NCBI GenBank assembly: GCA_030039135.1
Contig: JASHQN010000007.1
Location: 1-17,072, forward strand
Length of the DNA: 17,072 nt
Reading direction: 5' to 3'
Source: Thermoplasmata archaeon
Lineage (GTDB): Archaea > Thermoplasmatota > Thermoplasmata > Lutacidiplasmatales > UBA184
Both the position numbers and the translations under genes were made by a program. The notes under the pieces were generated by a model, which was given only the letters and a program-made list of their open reading frames with translations, had not been told where the DNA came from and made no database searches. Shown piece after piece: positions 7,453 to 13,509 of the stretch; position 1 is the stretch's first letter; every line of letters begins with the position of its first letter.

Positions 7453-7895
7453 GCGTGAGCGTACGCCTCACCGCTCGACCGCTCTCGATCCCGCAAGCGT
7501 GGCGCGAGCTCGAGGGTCCGGGGACCGGAGCGGTCGTCGTGTTCGCCGGTCGGGTCCGCGCCGACGCGGGACCCCTCGGCCGGGTACTGGCGCTTGTGTA
7601 CGAGGCGCACGAGGGCCCGGCGCTCGCTCGCTTCCGAGCCCTCGAATCCCGCGCCCGCCGACGCTTCGGCGTGACGAGGTCCGTCATCTGGCACCGCGTA
7701 GGCCGGCTCCGGGTCGGAGAGGTCTCGGTGATCGTCGGGGTCGCTTCCCCCCACCGCGCCGCCGCGTTTCGCGCCGCGCGCGATCTCATCGAGGAGCTGA
7801 AAGTGACGGTGCCGATCTGGAAGACGGAGCGAGCACGACCCGTACGTCGACCGCGACGACCCCGCGACCGGCGGGCAGGACGATCAGCGGGTTGA
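7449..7895 (+). CDS. moaE: Molybdopterin synthase catalytic subunit MoaE
   Basis: The 148-residue protein shows the MoaE core: GAVVVFAGRVRAD near residues 26-38, YEAHEGPA, HRVGRLRVGEVSVIVGVASPHR around 80-101, and a C-terminal segment with KVTVPIWKTE that contains the conserved lysines of the active site. With MoaD it converts precursor Z to molybdopterin. GTG at 7449 overlaps the moaD stop in a GTGA arrangement; GTG at 7455 is the alternative, two codons later. After 'PIWKTE', where the family normally ends soon, about 20 extra Arg/Pro-rich residues follow. This tail is encoded antisense to the end of the convergent acyl-CoA synthetase gene (7786-7895) and is probably incidental. Confidence 0.9.
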   Translation: MSVSVRLTARPLSIPQAWRELEGPGTGAVVVFAGRVRADAGPLGRVLALVYEAHEGPALARFRALESRARRRFGVTRSVIWHRVGRLRVGEVSVIVGVASPHRAAAFRAARDLIEELKVTVPIWKTERARPVRRPRRPRDRRAGRSAG

Positions 7896-9948
7896 GGTCG
7901 AGCTCGGCGATCTCGGGTCGCTCGACCGCGAGCTGGGAGACCCGTTCGATTGCGTCCTCGAGGGCGGCGAGGTCGCTCGGCGGCTCCCCCCGGACACCGC
8001 GGAGGAGCGGGAACGCCTTGATCGACTCGACCATCCGCCGGGCCGCGAGCTCGGAGACCGGGGCGAGGCGGAAGGTGACGTCGCGCAGCACCTCCACGTA
8101 GATCCCGCCCATGCCGAAGACCAGGATCGGGCCGAAGTCGGGGTCCCGCTGGATGCCGACGAGGACTTCCCGGCCGCCCGAGATCTGCTCTTCGATCTCG
8201 TAGCCCTCGATCCGCGCGGTCGGTGCGGCGGCCGTCACGGCGGCGTGCATGTGATCCCAAGCGGCCCGGAGCATCTCGGCGTCGGCGAGGCCCACCGCGA
8301 CGCCTCCGACGTCCGTCTTGTGGGAGATGTCGGGAGACGCGACCTTGAGGACGATGGGGTACCCGATCCCGTCGGCGGTCCGGATCGCCTCGTCGATCGT
8401 GGTCGCGCGGGCGACCTTGGGAAACCGGATCCCGTAGGCCGACAGAAGCGAACGAGCGGCGGACTCAGGGAGGACCGAGACCCCCGACGCGCGCACCTGG
8501 TCGAGCAGAGCGCCGACCGCCGTCGCGTCGACGGGGAACGAGCGAACGGTCGTGCGCGGACGGGTGCGCCAGGCGTGGTAGCGGGCGAGGCTGCCGAGAC
8601 CTTGGACGGCTTCCTCGGGGAACGTGAACGTCGGGATCCCGTGGTCCTCGAGGAACTCGACCTCCCGCGAAAGATCGGTCAGGCCGAACAGGCAGGCCAC
8701 GATCGCCTTCGCGGTCGAGCTCTTCGCGTCGAGGATCGCCTTCGCGACCGACTCGCCGGACATCTCCCCCCTCGGGGTCGCGATCACGACGGCGCCGTCG
8801 AACTCGGCGGTCGCGAGCAGGGTCCCGAGGGTCGCCCGGTACTGATCGGCGCCGACGTCCGCGGTCATGTCGACCGGGTTCGAGACGGCGGCGATCGACG
8901 GGAGGCTTCGGGTCAGCACCTCCCTCGTCCCGGGAGCCGGCGGGGGCAGCTCGAGCCCGGATCGGATCGCGGCGTCGGCCGCGACGATCCCCGGCCCCCC
9001 CGAGTTCGTGAGGATCACGAGGCGCGGCCCCTCGAGCGCGAGGCCACTCGAGAAGATCTTGGCCGCTCGAAACAGATCGCCCAGGGTGTCCGCCCGCAGC
9101 ACGCCGGATTGCTGAAACACGGCGTCGTAGAGCTGGTCCCGGCCGGACTGGGCGAGGGAGCCGGTGTGGCTGAGAACCGCGCGCTCTCCCGCCGCGGTGC
9201 GCCCGCTCTTGATGACGAGGACGGGCTTGTTCTCCGTGACCTCCCGCGCCGCTTCGAGAAATCGCCGGCCGCTCGCGAGGCTCTCGACGTACAGCAGGAT
9301 GACCCTGGTCGCCGGATCCGTGCCCAGCGAGTGGAGGAGATCGTTCTCGTCCACCCCGGCGCGATTACCTACCGAGACGAACCGCGAGAAGCCGATCCGC
9401 TCGGCGATCCCGTACTGGAGGATCCCAGCGCACAGCGCACCGCTCTGCGAGACGAACGCGATGTTCCCCCGGGGCGGGAGGCTCTCGCTGAACGTCGCGT
9501 TCAGGCTGACCTCGGGATCGGTGTTGATCACCCCGAAGCAGTTAGGCCCGACCACCGACATCCGGTACTTCTCGGCGCGACGCACGACATCGGCCTCGAG
9601 CGCCGCACCGGCCTCGCCGACCTCCCGGAACCCGGCCGACACGATGATCACCCCTCGGGTCCCCGCCGCCCCGAGCTCTTCGACGACCTCGGGCACTCCC
9701 GGGGCCGGCACGATCACGATCCCGAGGTCCGGGACCTCGGGCAGCTCCCGGATCCCCGGATAGCAACGGACCCCCGAGACGCTCTTCCAGGAGGGGTTCA
9801 CCGGGTACGCCACACCCCGGAAGCCCGCCTCGATGAGATTGCGGAAGACGCTCGTTCCGACTTTGCCCGGTCGGTTCGACGCTCCGATCACGGCCACCGA
9901 CGAGGGCCGGAACAGTTCCTCGAGCTCGGGCGAGCGTCCGACGGTCAT
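7786..9948 (-). CDS. ADP-forming acetate/acyl-CoA ligase, fused alpha-beta
   Basis: The 720-residue protein is the single-chain form of the NDP-forming acyl-CoA synthetases. Residues ~1-460 form the alpha part: a CoA-binding Rossmann domain beginning SVAVIGASNRPGKVG (17-31), succinyl-CoA-ligase-like domains with VVGPNCFGV (132-140) and FVSQSGAL (165-172), and the phosphorylated histidine in VLSHTGSLAQS (H261). Residues ~490-708 form the beta ATP-grasp part, with GYPIVLKVASPDISHKTDVGG (529-549, so K535 and H543 region) and AELDLNPLIV (681-690). It makes acid, ATP and CoA from acyl-CoA, ADP and phosphate, saving energy from the acyl-CoA that KorAB-type enzymes produce. ATG at 9948 fits the usual N-terminus. 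A strong TATA element lies about 40 bases upstream. Substrate range (acetyl, aryl or branched acyl) is not decidable. The final residues after DVRVVLAP overlap moaE. Confidence 0.92.
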   Translation of the reverse strand: MTVGRSPELEELFRPSSVAVIGASNRPGKVGTSVFRNLIEAGFRGVAYPVNPSWKSVSGVRCYPGIRELPEVPDLGIVIVPAPGVPEVVEELGAAGTRGVIIVSAGFREVGEAGAALEADVVRRAEKYRMSVVGPNCFGVINTDPEVSLNATFSESLPPRGNIAFVSQSGALCAGILQYGIAERIGFSRFVSVGNRAGVDENDLLHSLGTDPATRVILLYVESLASGRRFLEAAREVTENKPVLVIKSGRTAAGERAVLSHTGSLAQSGRDQLYDAVFQQSGVLRADTLGDLFRAAKIFSSGLALEGPRLVILTNSGGPGIVAADAAIRSGLELPPPAPGTREVLTRSLPSIAAVSNPVDMTADVGADQYRATLGTLLATAEFDGAVVIATPRGEMSGESVAKAILDAKSSTAKAIVACLFGLTDLSREVEFLEDHGIPTFTFPEEAVQGLGSLARYHAWRTRPRTTVRSFPVDATAVGALLDQVRASGVSVLPESAARSLLSAYGIRFPKVARATTIDEAIRTADGIGYPIVLKVASPDISHKTDVGGVAVGLADAEMLRAAWDHMHAAVTAAAPTARIEGYEIEEQISGGREVLVGIQRDPDFGPILVFGMGGIYVEVLRDVTFRLAPVSELAARRMVESIKAFPLLRGVRGEPPSDLAALEDAIERVSQLAVERPEIAELDLNPLIVLPAGRGVVAVDVRVVLAPSSRSAPSLSAPR

Positions 9949-9986
9949 CGGTACCGGGATCAGTCGGTCGTTCGGACTGGCCGTCC

Positions 9987-9998
9987 GTTATATAGAAA
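9987..9998. promoter_or_regulatory. Strong TATA box shared by divergent acyl-CoA ligase and mrp genes
   Basis: The plus strand reads GTTATATAGAAA, with the core TTATATAG nearly symmetrical on both strands. In the plus direction the expected transcription start, 26 bases from the core centre, falls on the GTG at 10017, so the mrp gene looks leaderless. In the minus direction a start near 9965 leaves a leader of about 17 bases before the ATG at 9948. This is the best TATA match in the window. Confidence 0.65.
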
Positions 9999-10016
9999 CG
10001 CCTCCGTCCGAAGCCC

Positions 10017-10889
10017 GTGACGCCCGACGGATCGGCCGGCGCGGACCGCCCCGCGTCGTCCCCGCCCGCTGCCGGGCCGCCGCGAGCTCGGCCGGGCGGA
10101 CTCCTCCAGCGGATGGACAAGGGGCAGATCCGTCACGTCATCGCCGTGGGGAGCGGGAAGGGGGGGGTCGGTAAGTCGTCGGTCACGACCCTCATGGCAG
10201 CCGAGCTGCAGCGGCGCGGGCTCGCGACCGGGATCCTGGACGCGGACGTCACGGGCCCATCGGTGCCGAAGCTCCTCGGTCTTTCGGGTCCCCTCACCGA
10301 TCGAGGTGAGGGGATCGAGCCGGCCCGCTCGCGCACCGGCATGACTGTTGTCTCCTCTCAGTTCATGGTGGAGGACGAGCAGACGCCGGTGATCTGGCGA
10401 GGGCCGCTCGTGACGCGGCTCATCACGCAGTTCTTCGGGGCGGTGCACTGGGGCCCGCTCGACTACCTGTTCATCGACATGCCGCCCGGGACGAGCGACG
10501 TACCTCTCACGGTGTTCCAGACGATCCCGATCGACGGGATGGTCTTCGTCCTCACGCCCCAGGATCTGGCCGCGTTGATCGTGAAGAAGGCGATGAACAT
10601 GGCGCGCGACCTCCACGTCGCGCTGCTCGGCGTCGTGGAGAACATGTCCTGGATCACCTGCCCCCATTGCGGGGAGCGGATCAACCTCTTCGGCGCCGGC
10701 CGCGTCGATCGCATCGCCGACGAGTACGGCATTCCGCTCCTCGCTCGCCTCCCGCTCGCCCCGCCGGTCTCGGAGCTGGGGGACGCCGGCCGGCTCGAGG
10801 AGTACCGCAGCGCCGAGATCGGCGCGCTCGTCGACGCGCTGCTCAAGGCCGTCGACGAACTCACGACGGGCGCGGCGACGACCCTGTAG
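10017..10889 (+). CDS. Mrp/NBP35 (ApbC)-family iron-sulfur carrier ATPase
   Basis: The 290-residue P-loop protein contains the deviant Walker A GSGKGGVGKSS (45-55), DADVTGPSVPKLLGL (switch region), FIDMPPGTSD (switch II/Walker B) and a CPHC pair near residues 218-221 that bridges a [4Fe-4S] cluster in the dimer. The family assembles and hands Fe-S clusters to apo-enzymes; here KorB is an example of a nearby protein needing one. The first ~36 residues are a Pro/Ala-rich, probably disordered extension. GTG at 10017 was chosen because the upstream TATA box predicts a transcript starting exactly there; ATG at 10113 (residue 33) is the alternative and would leave a typical Mrp core. The 3' end overlaps the convergent TraB-domain gene by 29 bases. 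Confidence 0.92.
   Translation: MTPDGSAGADRPASSPPAAGPPRARPGGLLQRMDKGQIRHVIAVGSGKGGVGKSSVTTLMAAELQRRGLATGILDADVTGPSVPKLLGLSGPLTDRGEGIEPARSRTGMTVVSSQFMVEDEQTPVIWRGPLVTRLITQFFGAVHWGPLDYLFIDMPPGTSDVPLTVFQTIPIDGMVFVLTPQDLAALIVKKAMNMARDLHVALLGVVENMSWITCPHCGERINLFGAGRVDRIADEYGIPLLARLPLAPPVSELGDAGRLEEYRSAEIGALVDALLKAVDELTTGAATTL
10287..10316. repeat. Perfect 10-bp inverted repeat inside the mrp coding region
   Basis: TCCCCTCACC (10289-10298) and GGTGAGGGGA (10305-10314) are exact reverse complements separated by six bases, GATCGA. One G·U and one G-C pair (10287-10288 with 10315-10316) could extend the stem to 12. It encodes part of the segment after the LLGL motif of Mrp. In DNA this GC-rich, one such repeat may arise by chance. 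Confidence 0.5.
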
Positions 10890-11574
10890 ACGACCGGAGG
10901 TCCCGGAACGGGATCGCCTCCACGGGAACGCCCCGGCGTCGAAGGGCGGCCCGAAGCCCCGCGACGTGAGCGTCCCCGACCACGACCGCGAGCCTCCCAT
11001 ACCCGCGACCCCGCAGCGAGGCGAGGCGCTCGGCCATGTGCTCGTTGCGATCGTCGAGCAGCACCCGGGCGAGCGTGGGGCTCGAGCGGCGCAGCTCTTC
11101 CGTGTAGACGTCGGGCCGGTCCGCGTATCGCTCGATCTCCCGTTCGACGAGCCGGGCGGGTACGAAGAGCGCCACGATCGCCCCGACCAAGAGGCCCACG
11201 CGCTCGCGGAACGGCATCGTGCGCACGAGCTCGACGAACGTCGTCCCGATCGGGTCGTCGATCAGGAAGAGCGGTAGGTGCCGCTCTTCGGCGAAGCGCG
11301 CGGCCGCCTTCATCTCGGCTCCCGGGACCCCGCCGCCGATCTCGGCGCCGAGGCGACGCTGGACGCGTTCCCACAGCCGCGCGAACAGCGGCGCATCCCG
11401 GCCCCCGCGGGCCCGCTGGTCCGCGAAGAGGGCACGCGCCCGTTCCGGATCGAGCTCGATCGCGACCCCGTCGAGGGTCCGGGCGTCGAGCTCCCGGCGG
11501 AGGGGCTCCGCAAGATCGACGACGTGCGCCGCCCCGAGCAACAGGACCGGGCTCTGGGTCGTCGAGCTGTACAC
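10861..11574 (-). CDS. TraB/PrgY/GumN-domain membrane protein
   Basis: The 237-residue product has the family's N-terminal VLLLGAAHVVDL (H17), matching the GTAHV signature, followed by GVAIELD, the conserved Glu-Leu-Asp, and near the C-terminus VVVGDAHVAGL, equivalent to the second GxxH motif. A hydrophobic stretch (around residues 115-132) could insert in or lie on the membrane. Bacterial and eukaryotic relatives inhibit peptide pheromone production or act as Wnt-cleaving proteases (TIKI), and the archaeal function is unknown. GTG at 11574 places the first strand right at the N-terminus as in the family; the frame is open further upstream but crosses the promoter region. It shares its upstream region with the divergent 100-residue protein and overlaps mrp at the 3' end by 29 bases. 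Confidence 0.78.
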   Translation of the reverse strand: MYSSTTQSPVLLLGAAHVVDLAEPLRRELDARTLDGVAIELDPERARALFADQRARGGRDAPLFARLWERVQRRLGAEIGGGVPGAEMKAAARFAEERHLPLFLIDDPIGTTFVELVRTMPFRERVGLLVGAIVALFVPARLVEREIERYADRPDVYTEELRRSSPTLARVLLDDRNEHMAERLASLRGRGYGRLAVVVGDAHVAGLRAALRRRGVPVEAIPFRDLRSSTGSSPRPS

Positions 11575-11618
11575 GTGGCTCCCTACTTGGTCGGCCCGTA
11601 TCTGCCTTCGCCCCAAGG

Positions 11619-11629
11619 CCCAAATAGGG
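11619..11629. promoter_or_regulatory. TATA-like element between TraB-domain gene and the small plus-strand gene
   Basis: CCCAAATAGGG, reading CCCTATTTGGG on the minus strand, is the only AT-rich stretch between the two divergent genes. In the plus direction its centre is 26 bases from the ATG at 11650, which predicts a leaderless message. In the minus direction a start near 11598 would give a leader of about 24 bases before the GTG at 11574. Confidence 0.45.
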
Positions 11630-11649
11630 AAGCGAAGTCGGCGGACGAG

Positions 11650-11952
11650 ATGGCCTGGACCCTCTTCACCGTCCCGACCACGAAGCGTCCCGAACTCGAT
11701 GCCGCGTTGCGCGACGACGTGCTCTCCCGGCAGAGCCAGAAACTGCGCGACGCCGCGACCCTCGGGGGCCCCGCGGGCACGCTCTACGTGCTGCTCGAGG
11801 GGTCGGCCGAGGCGATGGCGCGGGCGGACTCGCTCCTGAGTCCGATCGGTACCAAGGTCCCGATCGGCGACGCCGAAGGGCTCTATCGCCACTTCAAGGA
11901 CGAGGACGACGCCGCTTCGGCGGGGATGGGCCTGTTCTTCACCGAGGGCTGA
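11650..11952 (+). CDS. Conserved-looking 100-residue protein of unknown function
   Basis: The product is a soluble 100-residue protein with no membrane segment, no cysteine and no recognised motif. Its order is a short strand (WTLFTVPT), an amphipathic helix rich in Arg, Asp and Leu (residues ~11-36), a hydrophobic strand TLYVLLEGS, a helix beginning AEAMARADSLL, then an acidic segment (HFKDEDDAAS) and a C-terminus ending GMGLFFTEG. The alternating strand-helix-strand-helix order suggests a small alpha/beta ferredoxin-like fold, but this is inference. ATG at 11650 sits where a leaderless transcript from the upstream TATA-like element would begin. It ends six bases before the convergent GPN GTPase gene. 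The amino-acid pattern is protein-like rather than that of an antisense shadow. Confidence 0.7.
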   Translation: MAWTLFTVPTTKRPELDAALRDDVLSRQSQKLRDAATLGGPAGTLYVLLEGSAEAMARADSLLSPIGTKVPIGDAEGLYRHFKDEDDAASAGMGLFFTEG

Positions 11953-11958
11953 CCCGAT

Positions 11959-12756
11959 CTATTCCGTGCGCGGCGCGTGCGACGGCTCGAGGTCCTCGCC
12001 GCCTCCGAAGACCCTCTGGCACCCCTGGTAGAGCGCATCGAGGCCCGTGGCGTCCTTCGCCGAGGTCGGCACGAGGCCCGCGAGCGGGCCCATGGTTTCG
12101 ATCGCGCGGAATAGCTCGGTAGAGAGCTGAACGTCCGGGGTCGGTGCGTCGCGGGTGACCGCGTCGTAGAGCCGCGAGGGGTCCTCGGCCCATGTCGCGA
12201 GCTCGGAGAGCTGCTCCGGCGTGAGGACGTCCGACTTCGCGAGGACGTTGAGCATCGGCAGACGGAACCGGAACTCGACGGTCGCGCTGAGCATGAGGAG
12301 GGAGACGAAGCCGGCCGCGGTCCGGGCGAGCGCCGGGTCGAAGAGGAACGCGATCAGGGACCGGTCGCCGCTCAGCGCGTCGACGATCGCCTTCGACGCT
12401 TCGCGGAACGCGAAGAGCTCGATCTGGCCCGGGGTGTCGATGAGCACGTAATCGGCGTCCTCCTGCTCGATCGCCTGCTTCACGTCGAAGATCTTGAGCG
12501 CGATCATGTCGGCCGCGGCGACCTGGGCGCCGTTCGGCCCGAGCCCGTACTCATCCTGGAGGTCGTCGAGCCGGACCCATTCGCGAATGTCGACGGCCGG
12601 CTCGAGCGAGGTCGTCTCGCTGCCCGGGTCGAGGTTGACGACCGCTGCGTCGTAGCCCGAGGACCGCATCCAATCGGCGAACGCACGGACGAGCGAAGTC
12701 TTTCCGGCCCCGGCGGTACCGGTGAAGTAGACAGTCCCCGGCTCTTCCATCGTCAC
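11959..12756 (-). CDS. GPN-loop GTPase
   Basis: The 265-residue protein carries Walker A GTAGAGKTS (13-21), the diagnostic Gly-Pro-Asn insertion in YGLGPNGA (70-77), DTPGQIELFAFR (G3), LAKSD as the G4 base-recognition motif and TSAKDATG as G5. The GPN family forms homodimers in archaea; eukaryotic relatives help assemble and import RNA polymerase, whereas the archaeal role is still unclear. GTG at 12756 overlaps the TGA of the SRP19 gene in a GTGA arrangement, so translation is probably coupled; ATG at 12750, two codons later, is an alternative. It is the last gene of the S8e-SRP19-GPN operon. Length is usual for archaeal members (about 250). Confidence 0.92.
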   Translation of the reverse strand: MTMEEPGTVYFTGTAGAGKTSLVRAFADWMRSSGYDAAVVNLDPGSETTSLEPAVDIREWVRLDDLQDEYGLGPNGAQVAAADMIALKIFDVKQAIEQEDADYVLIDTPGQIELFAFREASKAIVDALSGDRSLIAFLFDPALARTAAGFVSLLMLSATVEFRFRLPMLNVLAKSDVLTPEQLSELATWAEDPSRLYDAVTRDAPTPDVQLSTELFRAIETMGPLAGLVPTSAKDATGLDALYQGCQRVFGGGEDLEPSHAPRTE

Positions 12757-13052
12757 TTCTTGGCCCCGGCGGGGCGGTGCTTGCGCACGTCGGCCGCGAT
12801 CGCTCGGAGCAGCTTCGTCTTGCTCGCGCCCGGTCGCTTGCCCACCTTGACCCGTCCTTCGTAGGCGAAGAACCGACGCGGATACTGTTTCGATGACTCG
12901 ACCTCGGCCGTGAGCCCGAGCCGCTTCGCCGCCGCCAGGATCTCCTCGGTCGTGACGTCCGCGACCGCCTCGGTCTCGGGAAGCCGCCGCCCTCCGCGAC
13001 GGGAAAGACCCTTTCCGAGATAGGCCGGGTACACGTAGAAGTGATCGGGCAT
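12753..13052 (-). CDS. srp19: Signal recognition particle 19 kDa protein
   Basis: The 99-residue, strongly basic protein matches archaeal SRP19: an N-terminal strand FYVYPAYL, the basic GLSRRGGRRLPE that contacts SRP RNA, a helix with EEILAAAKRLGL, the YPRRFFAYEGRVKV strands and a C-terminal GASKTKLLRAIA segment. SRP19 binds the tips of helices 6 and 8 of 7S RNA and promotes SRP54 binding in protein targeting. ATG at 13052 follows a strong ribosome binding site, GGAGGGATC (13065-13057), which appears buried in a hairpin spanning the S8e stop codon. It sits between S8e and the GPN GTPase, overlapping the latter by four bases. Confidence 0.93.
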   Translation of the reverse strand: MPDHFYVYPAYLGKGLSRRGGRRLPETEAVADVTTEEILAAAKRLGLTAEVESSKQYPRRFFAYEGRVKVGKRPGASKTKLLRAIAADVRKHRPAGAKK

Positions 13053-13060
13053 CGCCGATC

Positions 13061-13081
13061 CCTCCGCCTATGCGGCGGAGG
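13061..13081 (-). promoter_or_regulatory. Hairpin at the S8e stop codon covering the SRP19 ribosome binding site
   Basis: On the minus strand the message reads CCTCCGCC (13081-13074), a five-base loop GCATA, then GGCGGAGG (13068-13061), a perfect 8-bp stem. The 5' arm belongs to the last codons of S8e, the S8e stop TAG straddles loop and stem, and the 3' arm contains the GGAGG of SRP19, eight bases before its ATG. A ribosome finishing S8e would have to open the stem, which suggests translational coupling. The structure is seen; the role is inferred. Confidence 0.55.
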
Positions 13082-13463
13082 CGGCCGCTACGCGGACCCC
13101 GTTGAGGACCCCGTCCTGACCGGGGCGGGATCGCACCCGGACGAGGCCGATGTCGGTCTCGAGGATCGCGCCCTTCGTGATGATGTTGCGCTGGACATAG
13201 TTCGGGTTCGCCGGATTCTCCCGAACGGTGACGATCTTCGCCCGCTGCATCTTCCGGGTCGCCGGGTCGTAGACGTTGATCGTCTGCGTCGTCAGCACCC
13301 GCAGCTTGCGGTTCGCCCCCCGCACCCGGTAGCGCTTGACGGTCCCCGCACCGATCGTGGCGTGCTGGAGCTCACGCGAGATCTCGAAGCGACGCTTCTT
13401 GCGGATCGGGCGGAGGCGCCCGCCCGTGCGCTTACGTCGGGAACGACCCTGCCAGATCCCCAT
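13068..13463 (-). CDS. rps8e: 30S ribosomal protein S8e
   Basis: The 131-residue basic protein shows the S8e signature from its N-terminus: MGIWQGRSRRKRTGGRL, then the RKKRRFEISRE segment, VRGANRKLRVLTTQTINVYDP and a C-terminal NPNYVQRNIITKGAIL block. It is an archaeal/eukaryotic small-subunit protein binding 16S rRNA. ATG at 13463 gives exactly the usual N-terminus. GGAG (13473-13470) lies six bases upstream, and TTTATA (13505-13500) is at the right distance for a transcript with a leader of about 14 bases. It leads an operon with SRP19 and the GPN GTPase. Confidence 0.96.
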   Translation of the reverse strand: MGIWQGRSRRKRTGGRLRPIRKKRRFEISRELQHATIGAGTVKRYRVRGANRKLRVLTTQTINVYDPATRKMQRAKIVTVRENPANPNYVQRNIITKGAILETDIGLVRVRSRPGQDGVLNGVRVAAASAA

Positions 13464-13499
13464 CGCGGTGCTCCGAGGTGCGGTCGGAGCGGGGTAGCG

Positions 13500-13507
13500 T
13501 ATAAAGG
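13500..13507 (-). promoter_or_regulatory. TATA box of the S8e operon
   Basis: The minus strand reads CCTTTATA here, a good archaeal TATA box. The predicted transcription start is near 13477, with a short leader containing GGAG before the ATG at 13463. It begins only three bases after the stop codon of the glucose dehydrogenase gene on the same strand, so the ribosomal operon has its own promoter; read-through from the sugar operon is possible too. Confidence 0.6.
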
Positions 13508-13509
13508 GT

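Noticed and set aside
8245..10020. A 591-codon open frame on the plus strand opposite the acyl-CoA ligase
   Set aside because: It is rich in Arg, Asp, Gly and Glu without hydrophobic cores or motifs, and exactly antisense to a clear 720-residue enzyme; it is a GC-driven shadow.
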